This document shows, piece after piece, positions 1-11,154 of a stretch of 23,167 bases of DNA (within the stretch, counting starts at the first letter, position 1; each line of letters opens with the position of its first letter). The stretch spans positions 1 through 23,167 of the forward strand of contig MQVO02000139.1 of assembly GCA_001986395.2 (NCBI GenBank), in the 5' to 3' direction. Made by a program: the position numbers and the translations under genes. The stretch is from Irpex lacteus. Lineage: Eukaryota > Basidiomycota > Agaricomycetes > Polyporales > Irpicaceae. The notes under the pieces are model-generated. The model saw nothing but the letters and a program-made list of their open reading frames with translations, was not told where the DNA came from and did not search any database.

Positions 1-3000
1 GTAAATGGGAGGGGAAGGTGCGCGAACTGTTTTGAGCGTTGGCCCGATGCACCGGCTTGTGTGCCTGAAAAGGAAACTGGTGGCATTTTCCCCAATCCCC
101 GCGTTTCCACTGTTTCGGGTCGCACTGTCTGTCCAATCACCTTCCCGATCTACGACAAATACCCCACAACTCTTCCCCACAACATGCACAAACACCATCA
201 ATCTCACTGCTCCCGTATCGCTGCCCCTTGACGCCGGGCTTCGAGATGGTCTGTGGACGCTCTGTGGACGCACTCCTCCCTCAAGTGTGTGCGTTCCAAC
301 CGTTTACACATCACACATCATCGCAGCAGCAGAACCACCCGTGTGCGTGTGTCGAGGAAGATTGCAACGGGCGACTGCACCTGCTCATTTGTGAAATGCT
401 CACGTATGACGTACGGGCTGATTTGTATTTCGCGCCTTGGCTGAGCTGATTCCGAGCTCGAGCGATGCTGAGACAAGCTGAGCTGATCTGAGCTATCTGA
501 GCTGCTACTGGAACAACTTGGGGCAGGCGTTGCTTGGGCAGGACAACTACTCCCGCTGCCATCGCAAGCTGTCTCTGCCAGTATTCCCCCGCAGCTTCCG
601 TTCGCTGATCAGAACACGCCTTACTCTTCCTCAGCGCCAGCCCTTCTCGCAGAGATTCCTCGCAAAACGCATCTTCCAGAGGCACAACAACGAAGCTTAT
701 CCCTCCGTAATGCCCATCCTCCCCGCGCTTCATCCCGAGGCACGATCCTCCTAGAATCCCCTCAACCATGCGCCACAACATACGCCGTCGGGCCCGTCTC
801 CATGTGCAGTCTCGTCTCCTTGCCTCTAGCGAGCAACTGAACCCGAAACTCTCTTCAAATCCATCCGCGAGCCTCTTTCTCGTCGTCCCATCCCGTTAAA
901 GCTACATTTGCGAACGTTGCAGAGTGGCGATCGTCTGTTTTACGTTTATGGATCCGATATCCAAACAGTTACTCTCCCACCGTCACTACCCAGATCAGTA
1001 GCAATTCTCGTTCGACGTTGCCCTACATGTGTCCCGCTTCCATACAGGTTCCTTCGGCCCCTTCACGCGGGATCGCTCGAAGTCCAACACAGGTACGCAC
1101 ACTGCACAATCCGCCATCTCAATACATATTCCATGACGCAGCTCGCTGTTGCCATCGCCATCCCCGCCGCTTCCCACTCCCCCATCCGTCTCTCAGGCCT
1201 GTCATATGCAGGTTTGCACGTTTGATAGGATGTACAGGTACCATGCCACTCAACACCCAAAAGCCAATCTCTTCTTATGATCCTTTCTGATTATCATTAT
1301 CTCATTATCTCATTACCCTCAATACTCTTGCCTCAGCTCATACGATGGCCCATTTACCTATTTCCTATTACCCATTTCACGTTCGCAACAGAAACGGAGT
1401 GGGGCTCGCAGGTGTTCGTACGTACGTACGTCCAGCAAGCTTGCTTCGTCCGTCTGCGATCCCTGGGCCCTGTCGTGGTTGCTCTACTTCCGCCGTCCCG
1501 GAACATACCCTGGCACCCTGATATTCCAACAATGCGATATTGCACGCCTTGATCTCAACTGATCTTGGCCCTCGGGAGGCCTTCGTGCTCATATCATCCA
1601 TATCATATTCTGGCTATTATGGTCAGGGCGGTGCGTGCTGGAAGGGGTTATGCTCATGTTTCTTTGCGATAACTTTCAAATACGGAATGTTATCGCATCG
1701 CGAACGCAAATGGTCGAACGCCCAGCCGCATCTTCCGTCCATGTGGGATGACTTAGAGCCTGAGTATGTTTGAGATCCTCCTTGGGCTTGCTCTCTCCTC
1801 TCGCGTTGCATACGCTGCGTTTATTCTGGGCTTGTCGGATTGACGTGTTGTTATCTTTGGAACGTGTCTTCATTCGCGACCAGGCTCTTCCTCCGCTCTT
1901 AAGCACAAGGGGATACAGACACTAGAACACTAACACTAACATACAGGTAGCGAATTGCTAATAGCTGCAGATAAAACGTCGGCGCGAGAGCTTAGATCCG
2001 TCAGCGATCATGATCATTACCACTGTACTCAGGCTATTCCGGGTGTTCGCCGTACGAAGGCACGAAGACCTGAGGTGAGTAAAGTTCAACGAACACCCAA
2101 CCCTCACCGTATCGCAACTCTAGATCCCGTCGTATCCTCGTGGACCTCCTTCGTTCGCATGTTCTACAGAAATGCGATATGATGAAGTCGTACAAAATAA
2201 CTTGAAGATGGTAGGTCATCATAAACATACCAGGCCAGACAATGCAGAGATCAGAGGTGGTATACACAACAATCGTGCTTCCAATCTCTAAGATCTGGAA
2301 CCCTGATGTGCGTACGGCACCGCACCTGTACGTCCACCCACGGTCACCTAATTTGAAGCTCCAGTACGATTTTAGCTCTCACTCAAACCCACTCTACACG
2401 CACAGATCACAATGAGCGCATGGCTGGACGGGGCTCGATAGACGGCGTACGTACATCTCTGCATTCTACACCTCCCATTCAATCGTTCTATCACTCAAAA
2501 TCAGGACAGGGTTCAAAGTGCCAACTGAATTGTTTCATGTTATTCGACCGCTCATTGGTAAAGTATTGACGCCTATACTGTCGAAGGAGAAATAGATGGA
2601 ACGAGTATCGCCAAGAAGACCTACGCCACACCACGAGAAAACGTGCTGGCTCTTGGTACAGTCGTTATGCAACACAAGTAGGCTGCATCGGCTCGGCACC
2701 GAGCAGGAAAGCACTACATCAGTGCAGTTCCAAGTCCGACTGAACGAGAGAGGCTGGTACAGGGTACGTAGTTCGGCGGACATCAACTATTCCATTGACT
2801 CTGAGAACCTCCTAGATCCCTGTACATGAGTCTCTCTCACGTACCCACCATGATCATATCTCATACCTCATTCTTCATTCTCTCTCTCCCTTCCCCTTCC
2901 TAGACCCTTGAGGTACTCTCACGCACACGCAGAACCAACCTTGAGAGAGACTTTCCCATTATCTCATCTTCACGCACACCTTCTAGCATACGTATGCCTT

Positions 3001-5313
3001 CTACAACCCTCTCTGCTCGTTCTTCTGTTGAATGGCGCCACCCTTCCTCATGGCTCTACTGGCAGCAACTCCCAACTACGCTCACTAAGCTCGAAGCTCA
3101 CCTTGAAGGACGTCCGAGGAGGAATGCGGTTTCCTGATCCTCGCACAGATCGTCTGCCTGGTGGTGTGAGCCGGAGTTAAACGGTTTACGCTGGCATTTG
3201 TGGCGTGCTCGGTGCGTATTGTCCTCTTGTAACGGTAATGCGACATCCCTTTTGAAGTGTTCACAGACAAACTTGATAGAAACTACATCAATGCATTTTA
3301 TATGGAGAGGAGCTGGGAGTAGGATGTCCCGTACTCACTCTCTTTCGGAAAGGTTCCGGCACTCAAACGGGCAATGGTACGTAGAGGTGTGGAAATCGTC
3401 ATCCTGAGGGTACGGACAGACGAAACAGCCAAGTTCGGACCGACTGCTACCTTCCCCTTCCCTTCTTCTCGTAATTCATGCCATTACTGCAACTTCCTTT
3501 TCACCAACTAGCGTTGCTTCTTTGGTTCGCAAATACGGTGGCCTGCCCCATCGAGTAGTACGCCGTAGCTGCCTTGGTTATATCGACGACCAGTACCCTT
3601 GCGCGATGTCTGATCTATCACTTGAGATCCGGTAACCCACGTAGGTGCTATTGATAAAGGGAAAGCTTGTATGAACGAGCGAATCTCAAGAGTCAAACCC
3701 TATTCGAAGGCGAACTGGTTCTCAGCTCCAAGGCACGACAACACCATCTGCCACCATCAGAAGATTCGCTAGCATAGCATAGTACAGCGTCAACTGGAAT
3801 ACTGCAGAGCAATTTACGAGGAAGAGAGACGAATACTGCACATACCCAATACTACCGATTTCCGGTGCCGCGCCAGCGAGGTACATAAAACGCTTTGACT
3901 AAACCTTTGGACTTGGCGTTCGTGCTAGGTGCGGATGCAACCCTCGCAGCCGATGGGAGGATCCATCATCCGAGTCTTCATCCAAGTCCGAAGTGTACGC
4001 GATCGCCTTTTGATTGTTGAACGTTGTGTTCAAACTAAGAATTGCCCATGCATGCAAGTCGAGACCTACGCGAAGAGACGTCATGATCGCCTCTGGACCA
4101 GGTCGTACTTCGTGCCAAGGAACATACCTTTGGGCGTGAGTTAGGAGGAATGTTGTCGCCCATGGTGTACTATGTGAACAGCGAATACGATCAATACCGG
4201 CTGTACGAGCGACTTGCGAAGGTTCAGTGAACTGCGATCAACGTTTGCTGGCGCTGTTCATAGAACCCCGCCCCGCATCGAAGCTTCAGCGTTATCTTAT
4301 CTAGCGCATCACTTCACAGTTCCTCCTGATCTTTCCCCGCCTTTTTGTGATCGCGCAGCATCTTCATCCTCATCTGCATCTTCCAAGACCCGACTCAAGC
4401 AATTCACAGCCTTCATCTTACTACATGCTCGTAGACTCGATTGATATTTTCCGCAACGTCTTTGGCAGTCTACCAAGGTTGAATCGCGCCAAGCTTAAGG
4501 AACGATTTTGTCTTCCAACTCGCCTCCGAATCCGATTTCGATTCCGATCGAGCTCGAGTACCTAGCTTTGCTCCACCTCGACATACTAATTCGTGTCTTC
4601 CATTCGTTGGCCAGGGACGTTACATTTATTTGCTTATGGTAACTGTAAATCCTAAGTACCAGCTGACAGCGATCATGTTATCACGTCATGGTCAGTGCAT
4701 AATCGGGAGACAGGGCTCGCTCGATGGATGATCAATTGAAAGCCAGCAATTGGGAGTGAGGTTGTGATAGATTTAGTATACTTATAGCTTGACTTTGTGG
4801 CTCGTAGATGGTACTTACATGATACACGATACATCATATCCAGTTGATCCAATTATCCATATTTTTGGTCTTTGTTCAGTACCATAATCGTATTTCTCAC
4901 GGTCTCCCTTCATGTTGAATAGCCTTGAAACACATCTTCCTCGAGACGGAGCTGTCCATACATACCCCTGTAGCATTCGCTGCCCTTGAGCTGAATAGCT
5001 TTTAATAGCCCAAGCGGTAATTCTTATGTAAATCTTTGAAGGATGAACCCTGCACCTGGCAATTACGATCGGAATGGCCGAAGGGGGACAGGGAAGATGG
5101 TTTATTTTGGGCTGTGCAGGCGCAACCTCTAGCGGGATATGGCCGATATGTCGGCAGGAACTTGAAAGTCTAGATAAACAAATCAACCGGTGATCGCGCA
5201 GTCTGTGACGAGGAGGTGTCGTATAACGTGAAAGTCTATGACATGAGCTTGTCATACAGTATCTTCTGAAGTTCTAATATTTCTCGAGTAAGTGGTGAGG
5301 TTGTGCACTCAGA
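1..5313. other. Region without a confident gene
   Basis: No open frame here has a recognisable domain, a convincing exon-intron series, or support on only one strand. Visible are a cluster of GAGCT words at 440-506, a short repeat of ATTATCTC near 1286-1316, a four-fold CGTA run near 1413-1428, and a pyrimidine tract at about 2860-2903 ending in CTAG, which resembles an intron 3' end. Several open stretches look mildly coding (for example + 3507-3633 and - 3899-4010), but overlapping frames look equally plausible. I infer intergenic or decayed DNA, possibly with small intron-rich genes that I cannot resolve. Confidence 0.5.
440..506. repeat. Degenerate GAGCT/GCTGAGCTGAT repeat cluster
   Basis: The 11-mer GCTGAGCTGAT occurs at 440-450 and again at 477-487, with further GAGCT words between and after them. 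The array is imperfect and has no fixed period. It is a local low-complexity patch with no evident function. Confidence 0.5.
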
Positions 5314-5759
5314 TTATACACCACTATACTTTGGTTGTCGTCGACGCATCAGTAAGTGAAATGGTATGTATTGTAACTGCCTCATGTAACCGGAGGTTAA
5401 CCTTATCTCATGTTTACACTCCACCTCGATATCTATCACCTCGTCGGTCCTGCTCTGAAACGAATCAGGTCGAGTGCTGTCATCGTTCCCCGGAGAATCG
5501 TTGGATCCTCCCGAACCCAGCGGCGCTGAACATTCATCGAAAGCCATCTTAACAACGGTGTCGACCTCACGACGTGGAGTAGGTGTGTGTACCTTGATAC
5601 CTAGTGAGGAAGGCTTCGCGCCAGTGCAGTAGATCGAAGACTTCGTACGTTGAATTATACTGAGTCCCACGCGTCCTCGAGCTCAGATACAGACGTTATA
5701 CGGTCGGTGTGGCTGAGTGTCTTCGTCGTCGTAATTTCGATCGAGCTGTTCTGTGGCAT
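5314..5759 (-). CDS. Weak candidate: small two-exon gene of unknown function
   Basis: This is a tentative model. The ATG at 5759-5757 opens a 33-codon exon (starts MPQNSSIEITTTK, ends SELEDAWDS), followed by a possible intron 5660-5593 (GTATAA to CAAG) joining in phase 0 to a second exon that runs to a stop at 5314. The predicted product is 125 residues, hydrophilic, and rich in S, T, D and E (exon 2 contains VHTPTPRREVD and DEVIDIEVECKHE). I recognise no domain. The reading rests on amino-acid composition and plausible splice sites only; a better-looking CTAG acceptor at 5601 would break the frame. A remnant of a larger decayed gene, or chance, are both possible. Confidence 0.22.
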
Positions 5760-5937
5760 GGCATGCCCGGATGATATGTTTCACCTAGCCCCGCATCCCC
5801 GCACTCATCGCAGATCTGGAGACAAACCCCCAGGTTTTCAGGCCCGATCTGAATCCGATCTCAGTCTAATGGGTTCTAGGTCGCATTAACGGCCCTCGGC
5901 AGCGTCAACCAACAAGCTCCTAAACTCAAGCGTATGA

Positions 5938-5964
5938 TACAGTCAACTATCTCATAATGCATAA
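5938..5964 (+). repeat. Left TIR of the MITE plus TA duplication
   Basis: TA followed by a 25-bp terminal repeat whose exact inverse lies at 6119-6145. The inner end contains the palindrome ATGCAT. Confidence 0.65.
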
Positions 5965-6143
5965 ACACATTTTGCATGATATGTTGAAATGCCTCCCCAA
6001 AGTCAGGCTCGGGATTGCGCTCAGATATGCATACAAGGAATACGGTTGTGCCTACGTACTCGAAAAATATATACTCGCGGGACGTGGCGCAGCGGACGAG
6101 AAATTGAGGGCTCGGGAGTTATGCATTATGAGATAGTTGACTG
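5940..6143. mobile_element. Tc1/mariner-type MITE with 25-bp perfect TIRs
   Basis: Positions 5940-5964 begin CAGTCAACTATCTC. They are the exact reverse complement of 6119-6143, which ends GAGATAGTTGACTG. Each outer end is flanked by TA (5938-5939 and 6144-6145), so the perfect inverted match reads through the presumed TA target duplication, and one more base pair also matches. CAGT termini with a TA duplication are the hallmark of Tc1/mariner elements. The element is only 204 bp and has no transposase frame, so it would be a non-autonomous MITE moved in trans. No second copy was noticed in the window. Confidence 0.62.
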
Positions 6144-6145
6144 TA
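6119..6145 (-). repeat. Right TIR of the MITE plus TA duplication
   Basis: Exact reverse complement of 5938-5964 with no mismatch over 27 bp. The perfect match suggests recent insertion or spread. Confidence 0.65.
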
Positions 6146-9100
6146 TAAGTGATTTGAAGCAACGGAACGAAACGGCGGCCGGAATGAGTTACGTAGATGT
6201 GGTTATACTTGGGATTCGAGGAAGAGGATGCGCTCGGAAGCTGGAGGTTGCTTGTGGAACGTAGGTCGAGGAAGAGATGTACGATATGATTGTACGGGGT
6301 TAGGCACGTCGGATAGATGAAGAAGGATGGAACGTCCCACGACATTTCAGTGATGCTCCACTCACATACGCCGAGGGACGTTCGAAGGACGGAGCTCGAC
6401 TACACAATCTGCAGCGAGAGGTTATCTTCGGAGGGGCAAATGCTGGTGTTGTCAGGTACGCAGCACGAGTGGCACCATGAGCATATCGAAAATTGTACCA
6501 CAACTCCGTTGAGCCCACCGTGCCCGTGCATTTACAAGTAGGCTCGACAATTCTTACTTTTCGAATGGCACGACCGACACAGCCGCGGAGAATGCGCCTT
6601 CATCTCGGTTGAATTGACCCTGTACGTCATGTCTTCTTATCTAGCATATTTTGCCGTCCGCACGTGGCAAAACATAATCGATGCGCGGGTCGAGGCATAT
6701 GGAATGACCAGTCAAATTCTGTCAAAGCCTTCAGACATGTTGCCATCAAAACCGAGCACACGAACGCCACAAACCCCTCGTACGTAATCATGAGAAACTG
6801 CCATATCGGGATATATTCTCTGATTGGCTCGCGCCTGACGGTAGTTGTTTGCCTCGTCCGGGCCTCATGGTTATTCGGCGCTCATCTTGCGTTTTGCTCT
6901 TTATATGCACCAGGTACGTTCTTCGTTTCTACTCAACAAAGGCCCGCTCAGCCTTCTAGGCAATAAACAGCGCTTCAACAACAATTGCAGCGCGCCCAGT
7001 TGTTTTCGTCGTCAATAGGCGAACTTTCTACAAACTCCGGCCAGTCAAAGCACAAAACTGTCAAAACAAGGCGAACCCTTTCATCCGTTCTGATGGAGGG
7101 ACTTGGCTTCCGCTGTCCTTCCGCTCGCAGATTACTATGGTATGATGCATTGGTCTCGACTCTCATCCGCATTTGCTACCTTTTTCCCTGGGACGCATGG
7201 TTCACTCATTAACATTTAACCTTCCAGGCCGGATCTGTGGCGAAGGGGACCGAACTTGCGCCGTGCAACGCTACCTTCTTCGTTAGATGGCTACGAAAAC
7301 ATGTTACTGAGGGATTGAAGCAGAACGGTCCATGAATGGGCCCGTAGCCACACGCGTGGTACGAGCGATTCACGTCAACACGTCTCGCAAAGTTACTAAT
7401 CAGCGTTTTCCCCGTTCGACAAACGTCCGTCTTTTGTCGGCGAGTAATCACGTCCCTTCATCTCTACAAATCATCAAGTTCATCAGCATGTTGATTTTAC
7501 AGGAGTGAATGGCAACCACACCCAACGAGGCTCGCACACCCCGATCTCTGAGGTGACTCGATCCTTTGGGCTATGTGATATGTATTGATCATGATTTGGT
7601 AACAGGTTCTGCGCCTAATCTACCGCACATCGCCACCAAATTTTTGCGGTTATACTCGCTGCCTTTTGGATAGGCCTCAGGGTACTGTGCCCGGGCTCGC
7701 CAAGCTTTACCCTGAATTACCGATCGTCTCTACGTTCGCATCGGGGCTCAAGCCTTTCACCTTACCCCGTTTATTTGATTAGAGATCCATAGCTGGAGTG
7801 GTAGAGTTTCGCAAACATTTGTTGCGCATGCACCGCGGGAGGCGCTGCCGTATAGCTCCCTCTCACGCGTCACCGTCGGTCAGACAATGGATCCACCAGC
7901 AAAGCAGGCCCTCAAAACACATTGTGCGTGCTTCACTTCGATATTTTGGGACCGATGGTTGTTTACCGGCCACACATCCGTCGCTAGGAGGTAAATAGCG
8001 GTACATGTCAGATCCTGTACAGGGTGAGTAGGGTGTGGCCGAACCGATCACTTGTTTTGTTTTGATGCTTTGGTTTTTCTGACCTGACAACGATAGAATC
8101 ACTGCAAGCCCACCCCTTACTTGGAGCAATCCCTTCACGATTCCGACAGATCCCCCTCATGTACCTTGACATGTCACTACACTTACCCGTTCGTTTTATG
8201 ATGTAGGCTGTTTTATGAGGTAGCGGGTATCGATTGTGGTAACTGCAGCGTTTCTGGTCCAGCACTGCTGGTCGGCGATTGCGATCCGAGGGCGGTATGC
8301 CTTGCGCATATTAAGCGGGCATACAAAGGTCAACTCGAAGTGAGAAAAGAATCGCAGAATATTCACAGGGCGATGTCGGCACAAAGCCTGAGGGGTTCCG
8401 CGGAGCAGCCAGCATTCGATAGGTATGCGCAACTTTCACTAATCAATCATTAATCGCCACACTAACCTACTCTCCGATAGGTACCCTGCGGATTGGGATA
8501 TGGTGCTCCTCGACAATGCAGCGAACAAGCTCTGTGTAATTTAATGGAAAACGCTGTGTCAGCCTTGGCGTAAGAGTTTATTCTTCATAGGTAACTGGAT
8601 AACTAGGCTCGTCAATCTACCCAAAGGCTGATCTTATTCTATTCCATTGAGCTGTTCTAGATCCGCAGACACCAATTTTGCAGCTGAACGCAACGTGATG
8701 CGGGGGATTCGCGTCGACAGCACGTTGTAGTGTGGGGTTTAGCGCACTTTAGGCTTTCCTTGAAGTCTCCACGTTGGACCTGAAGACTAGACCCAAAGGG
8801 GCTTAAATCCATGATCTCCTCTCAGGTCTATCGCGTGGCAACGTCGGCTGCCTGTGCGAGAGGACTGTCGCTGAGCTGGCAACATGTTATTAATGACCTA
8901 CCGATCAGCGTACATCGCACGACATTGAATGCTGTTGCCGCTATTTGCGGGGTGGGTCTCACGTATGGGAATTAGGCTAACTAACTTTCCGATACCGTAG
9001 AAGAAGAACAGCGCACCTGGAAACACATGTCCGTTACAGTTTAATTCTACCCTAGGTTTTCCCAGTTCATATCGCCACGATCTAGCAGCCATTGGCCATC

Positions 9101-11082
9101 CGTCGCTCAGCCGCAAGCCCAAAGTTGCTCTTTGAACAAACTCATCGACTTTGCAAGCACGACTCTTGACCAGGCTTGTTGATGTCTTCCTAAGACGCAC
9201 ACCACCGGCGAACAGTCGATGTTACCGCCATGCCCGGCTTTACCTCGGCTCGAATGGACGCGGGACCGAACACACCTGCCATCTCTGGTCTAGTGTAAGT
9301 TCACACTGGCAAGTGAGGTCAGTATGAACGAGTAATGCTAGACTTCTTCGATTCAATCGCTGAAATCTTGCTGTGTGTGCTTGTATCGAACAGAAACTTC
9401 GACGGCACCGGAAACAGAATCATTGCGACGCAGTATTGGACTGTGGCCTATAATAGGATTTTTACGGATGGTTCTCTCGGTTATGATCAACGGATGGCGA
9501 GTGTGGGGAAGAAGCTATGCAAATGCCCATCCCCGTGGGGGAGCTTCGGCCGTTGTGACAGATCACTGCAAGGCGTGGGCGAGCCTGGATGGGCAAGACG
9601 CAGTGCGATTGCTTCGTGTGGCCAAACATGGGCATCCGATTGATTCACCACCAGGTTTCCTACCGCCGATATCGTGGGCGTGTCGCTCACCACGGAGACA
9701 TCGATGATCATAATTACTCGCCACATGGACTGTATTGTAGGGCAAGCGCTGTGGGGCGCCTGAGTCTACTGGGGTGAGCGCAAGGCACGTTTGCTCCGAG
9801 TGTGTCATTGAATTTGAGTGTCGTTTGCTGACATCGTTTGGTTCTTCTCAGTTCAAAATGGTCTCTCCACGCTATTATGAGACCAGGCGCATATGGTTCT
9901 TGTCCTGAGAAAGGATTCCAAGTAATCAATGAGGAGTCATTCACAAGAGGAGAAGGTCCAAGCTCCGACCATAGAACATTGCAGAGGATCAAACTCTCCG
10001 TTGGGATGCAACACACATAGAGAGCGGTCGCCGATTACGGAAGCTCCTCTACCAGAGACGACAGCAGACTGTAGTACGATACAGTGCTCGCCTGCTTTTG
10101 ATGACTTGCACATAGTTCGCTAACGATAGTAGGTACAGCACACAACGTGGTTTCTGCGCTCCAAGGTACCAAGCGGCTCACAAGTCCAATCGTTTATAGC
10201 TTTGGTAGGCTCCCTACGCAAAACAGTTGCGTCAAGGTCAGTGCGCCACGTCAAATGTAGCTCTGCTCCAGTTCTGCTGCGTACATTATCTACAGAATCT
10301 CATCATCATCGATGTTCGCTGACACGTTCCAACATTTCTGAAAGGAGTGGAGAAGACTAGGAGAAGTGGACGTGTCGTGGCATGATCGAATGTGGCTACT
10401 CATGCTAGCGCTCCGTCGCACTTCAAGCTGCCCGCCATGGACGGCCATTGGGTGGTATTTGCACGTGTTCGAGAGGTATAATTTCACGTAACGCGTCTGA
10501 AGAGCATGTGCAATGGAACCTTTTCAGGCCTAGGTCGGTAAAGGGGTGGGCTTCTGAGAGGTCTCTGAAATACGTCGAAAGGAAGGGTGTTAACTCAACA
10601 TGCCGTGTAAGAATACGATACTGCGCCCGGAGCTATGTTCACAGAGATAATGTATGTAATTGCTGTCGTTAACCTCTTCAGAGGGCTGACGCTCAGGATA
10701 GGATATCGGCGAAAAAACTTGACTTGTACGAGCGGTGTCATGAATGCCTTTGCACCGGAAGTTGAACGTTCACTTAACCTGTTCGACTTTTGCTACGCCA
10801 TTGCTCACGGTCGGCTCTGTTGTCAGCGCCGTCTTCTAAATTGTCGAGCAATCCATCGCCTATGTGCCCTGAACAATCCATGCGACAGATGCATCCAAGA
10901 TATCGTTCTGTCATGTATTTGTACAGGTCAGTTCAAAGCATTTACTGCTACCACTGGCCTACGGAGTTTGTGAAAGCCACATACAATGCAGCCACGGCGG
11001 TAGCGATGTAAAAGTCGATACAGGTCCGCGGTGTCAACGCTCCGCTCTGCTCTGGGGTGAAAATATCAAGAATCTAAAAATA
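6146..11082. other. Region without a confident gene
   Basis: About 4.9 kb with only short open frames on both strands and no recognisable domain. Intron-like boundaries are scattered, for example ACCAG/GTACGTTC near 6911 and a CCTTCCAG acceptor near 7230. Open stretches at - 8898-9200 and + 9375-9707 have a mildly protein-like composition but no partner exons I could join. No tRNA other than the one at 11083, no 5S rRNA and no simple-repeat array was seen. Confidence 0.5.
11076..11080 (-). terminator. Pol III terminator of tRNA-Gly
   Basis: Five consecutive T on the minus strand, two bases past the discriminator base. This is the normal termination signal for RNA polymerase III. Confidence 0.8.
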
Positions 11083-11154
11083 TACACTGAAGGGGAGTCG
11101 AACCCCTGCCGCTTGCTTGGAAGGCAAGCATGATAACCGCTTCACCATCAGTGT
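11083..11154 (-). tRNA. tRNA-Gly (anticodon TCC)
   Basis: Read on the minus strand, the 72-nt sequence folds into a full cloverleaf. The 7-bp acceptor stem is ACACTGA with TCAGTGT and the discriminator is A (11083). The D stem is GTGA with TCAT. The anticodon stem is CTTGC with GCAAG around the loop CTTCCAA, giving anticodon TCC at 11121-11119, which reads GGA glycine codons. The T arm is AGGGG-TTCGACT-CCCCT. The internal pol III promoter is present as an A box (TGGTGAAGCGG) and a B box (GGTTCGACTCC). There is no intron and no encoded CCA, as expected for a nuclear gene. Confidence 0.95.

Noticed and set aside
311..781. 156-residue open frame on the minus strand
   Set aside because: The opposite strand is equally open in two frames, and the start is embedded in low-complexity repeats. 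No domain is recognised.
3525..3540. WFANT peptide resembling a homeodomain WF-N-R motif (mating-type locus idea)
   Set aside because: The Arg is missing and no helix-forming basic sequence flanks it. No pheromone or receptor gene was seen either.
3575..3590. GYIDD peptide resembling a reverse-transcriptase catalytic motif
   Set aside because: The residues around it lack the hydrophobic context, and no other reverse-transcriptase block lies nearby.
6060..6118. tRNA-like words (GTGGCGCAGCGG) inside the MITE
   Set aside because: They resemble an A box, but no cloverleaf, anticodon stem or T arm follows.
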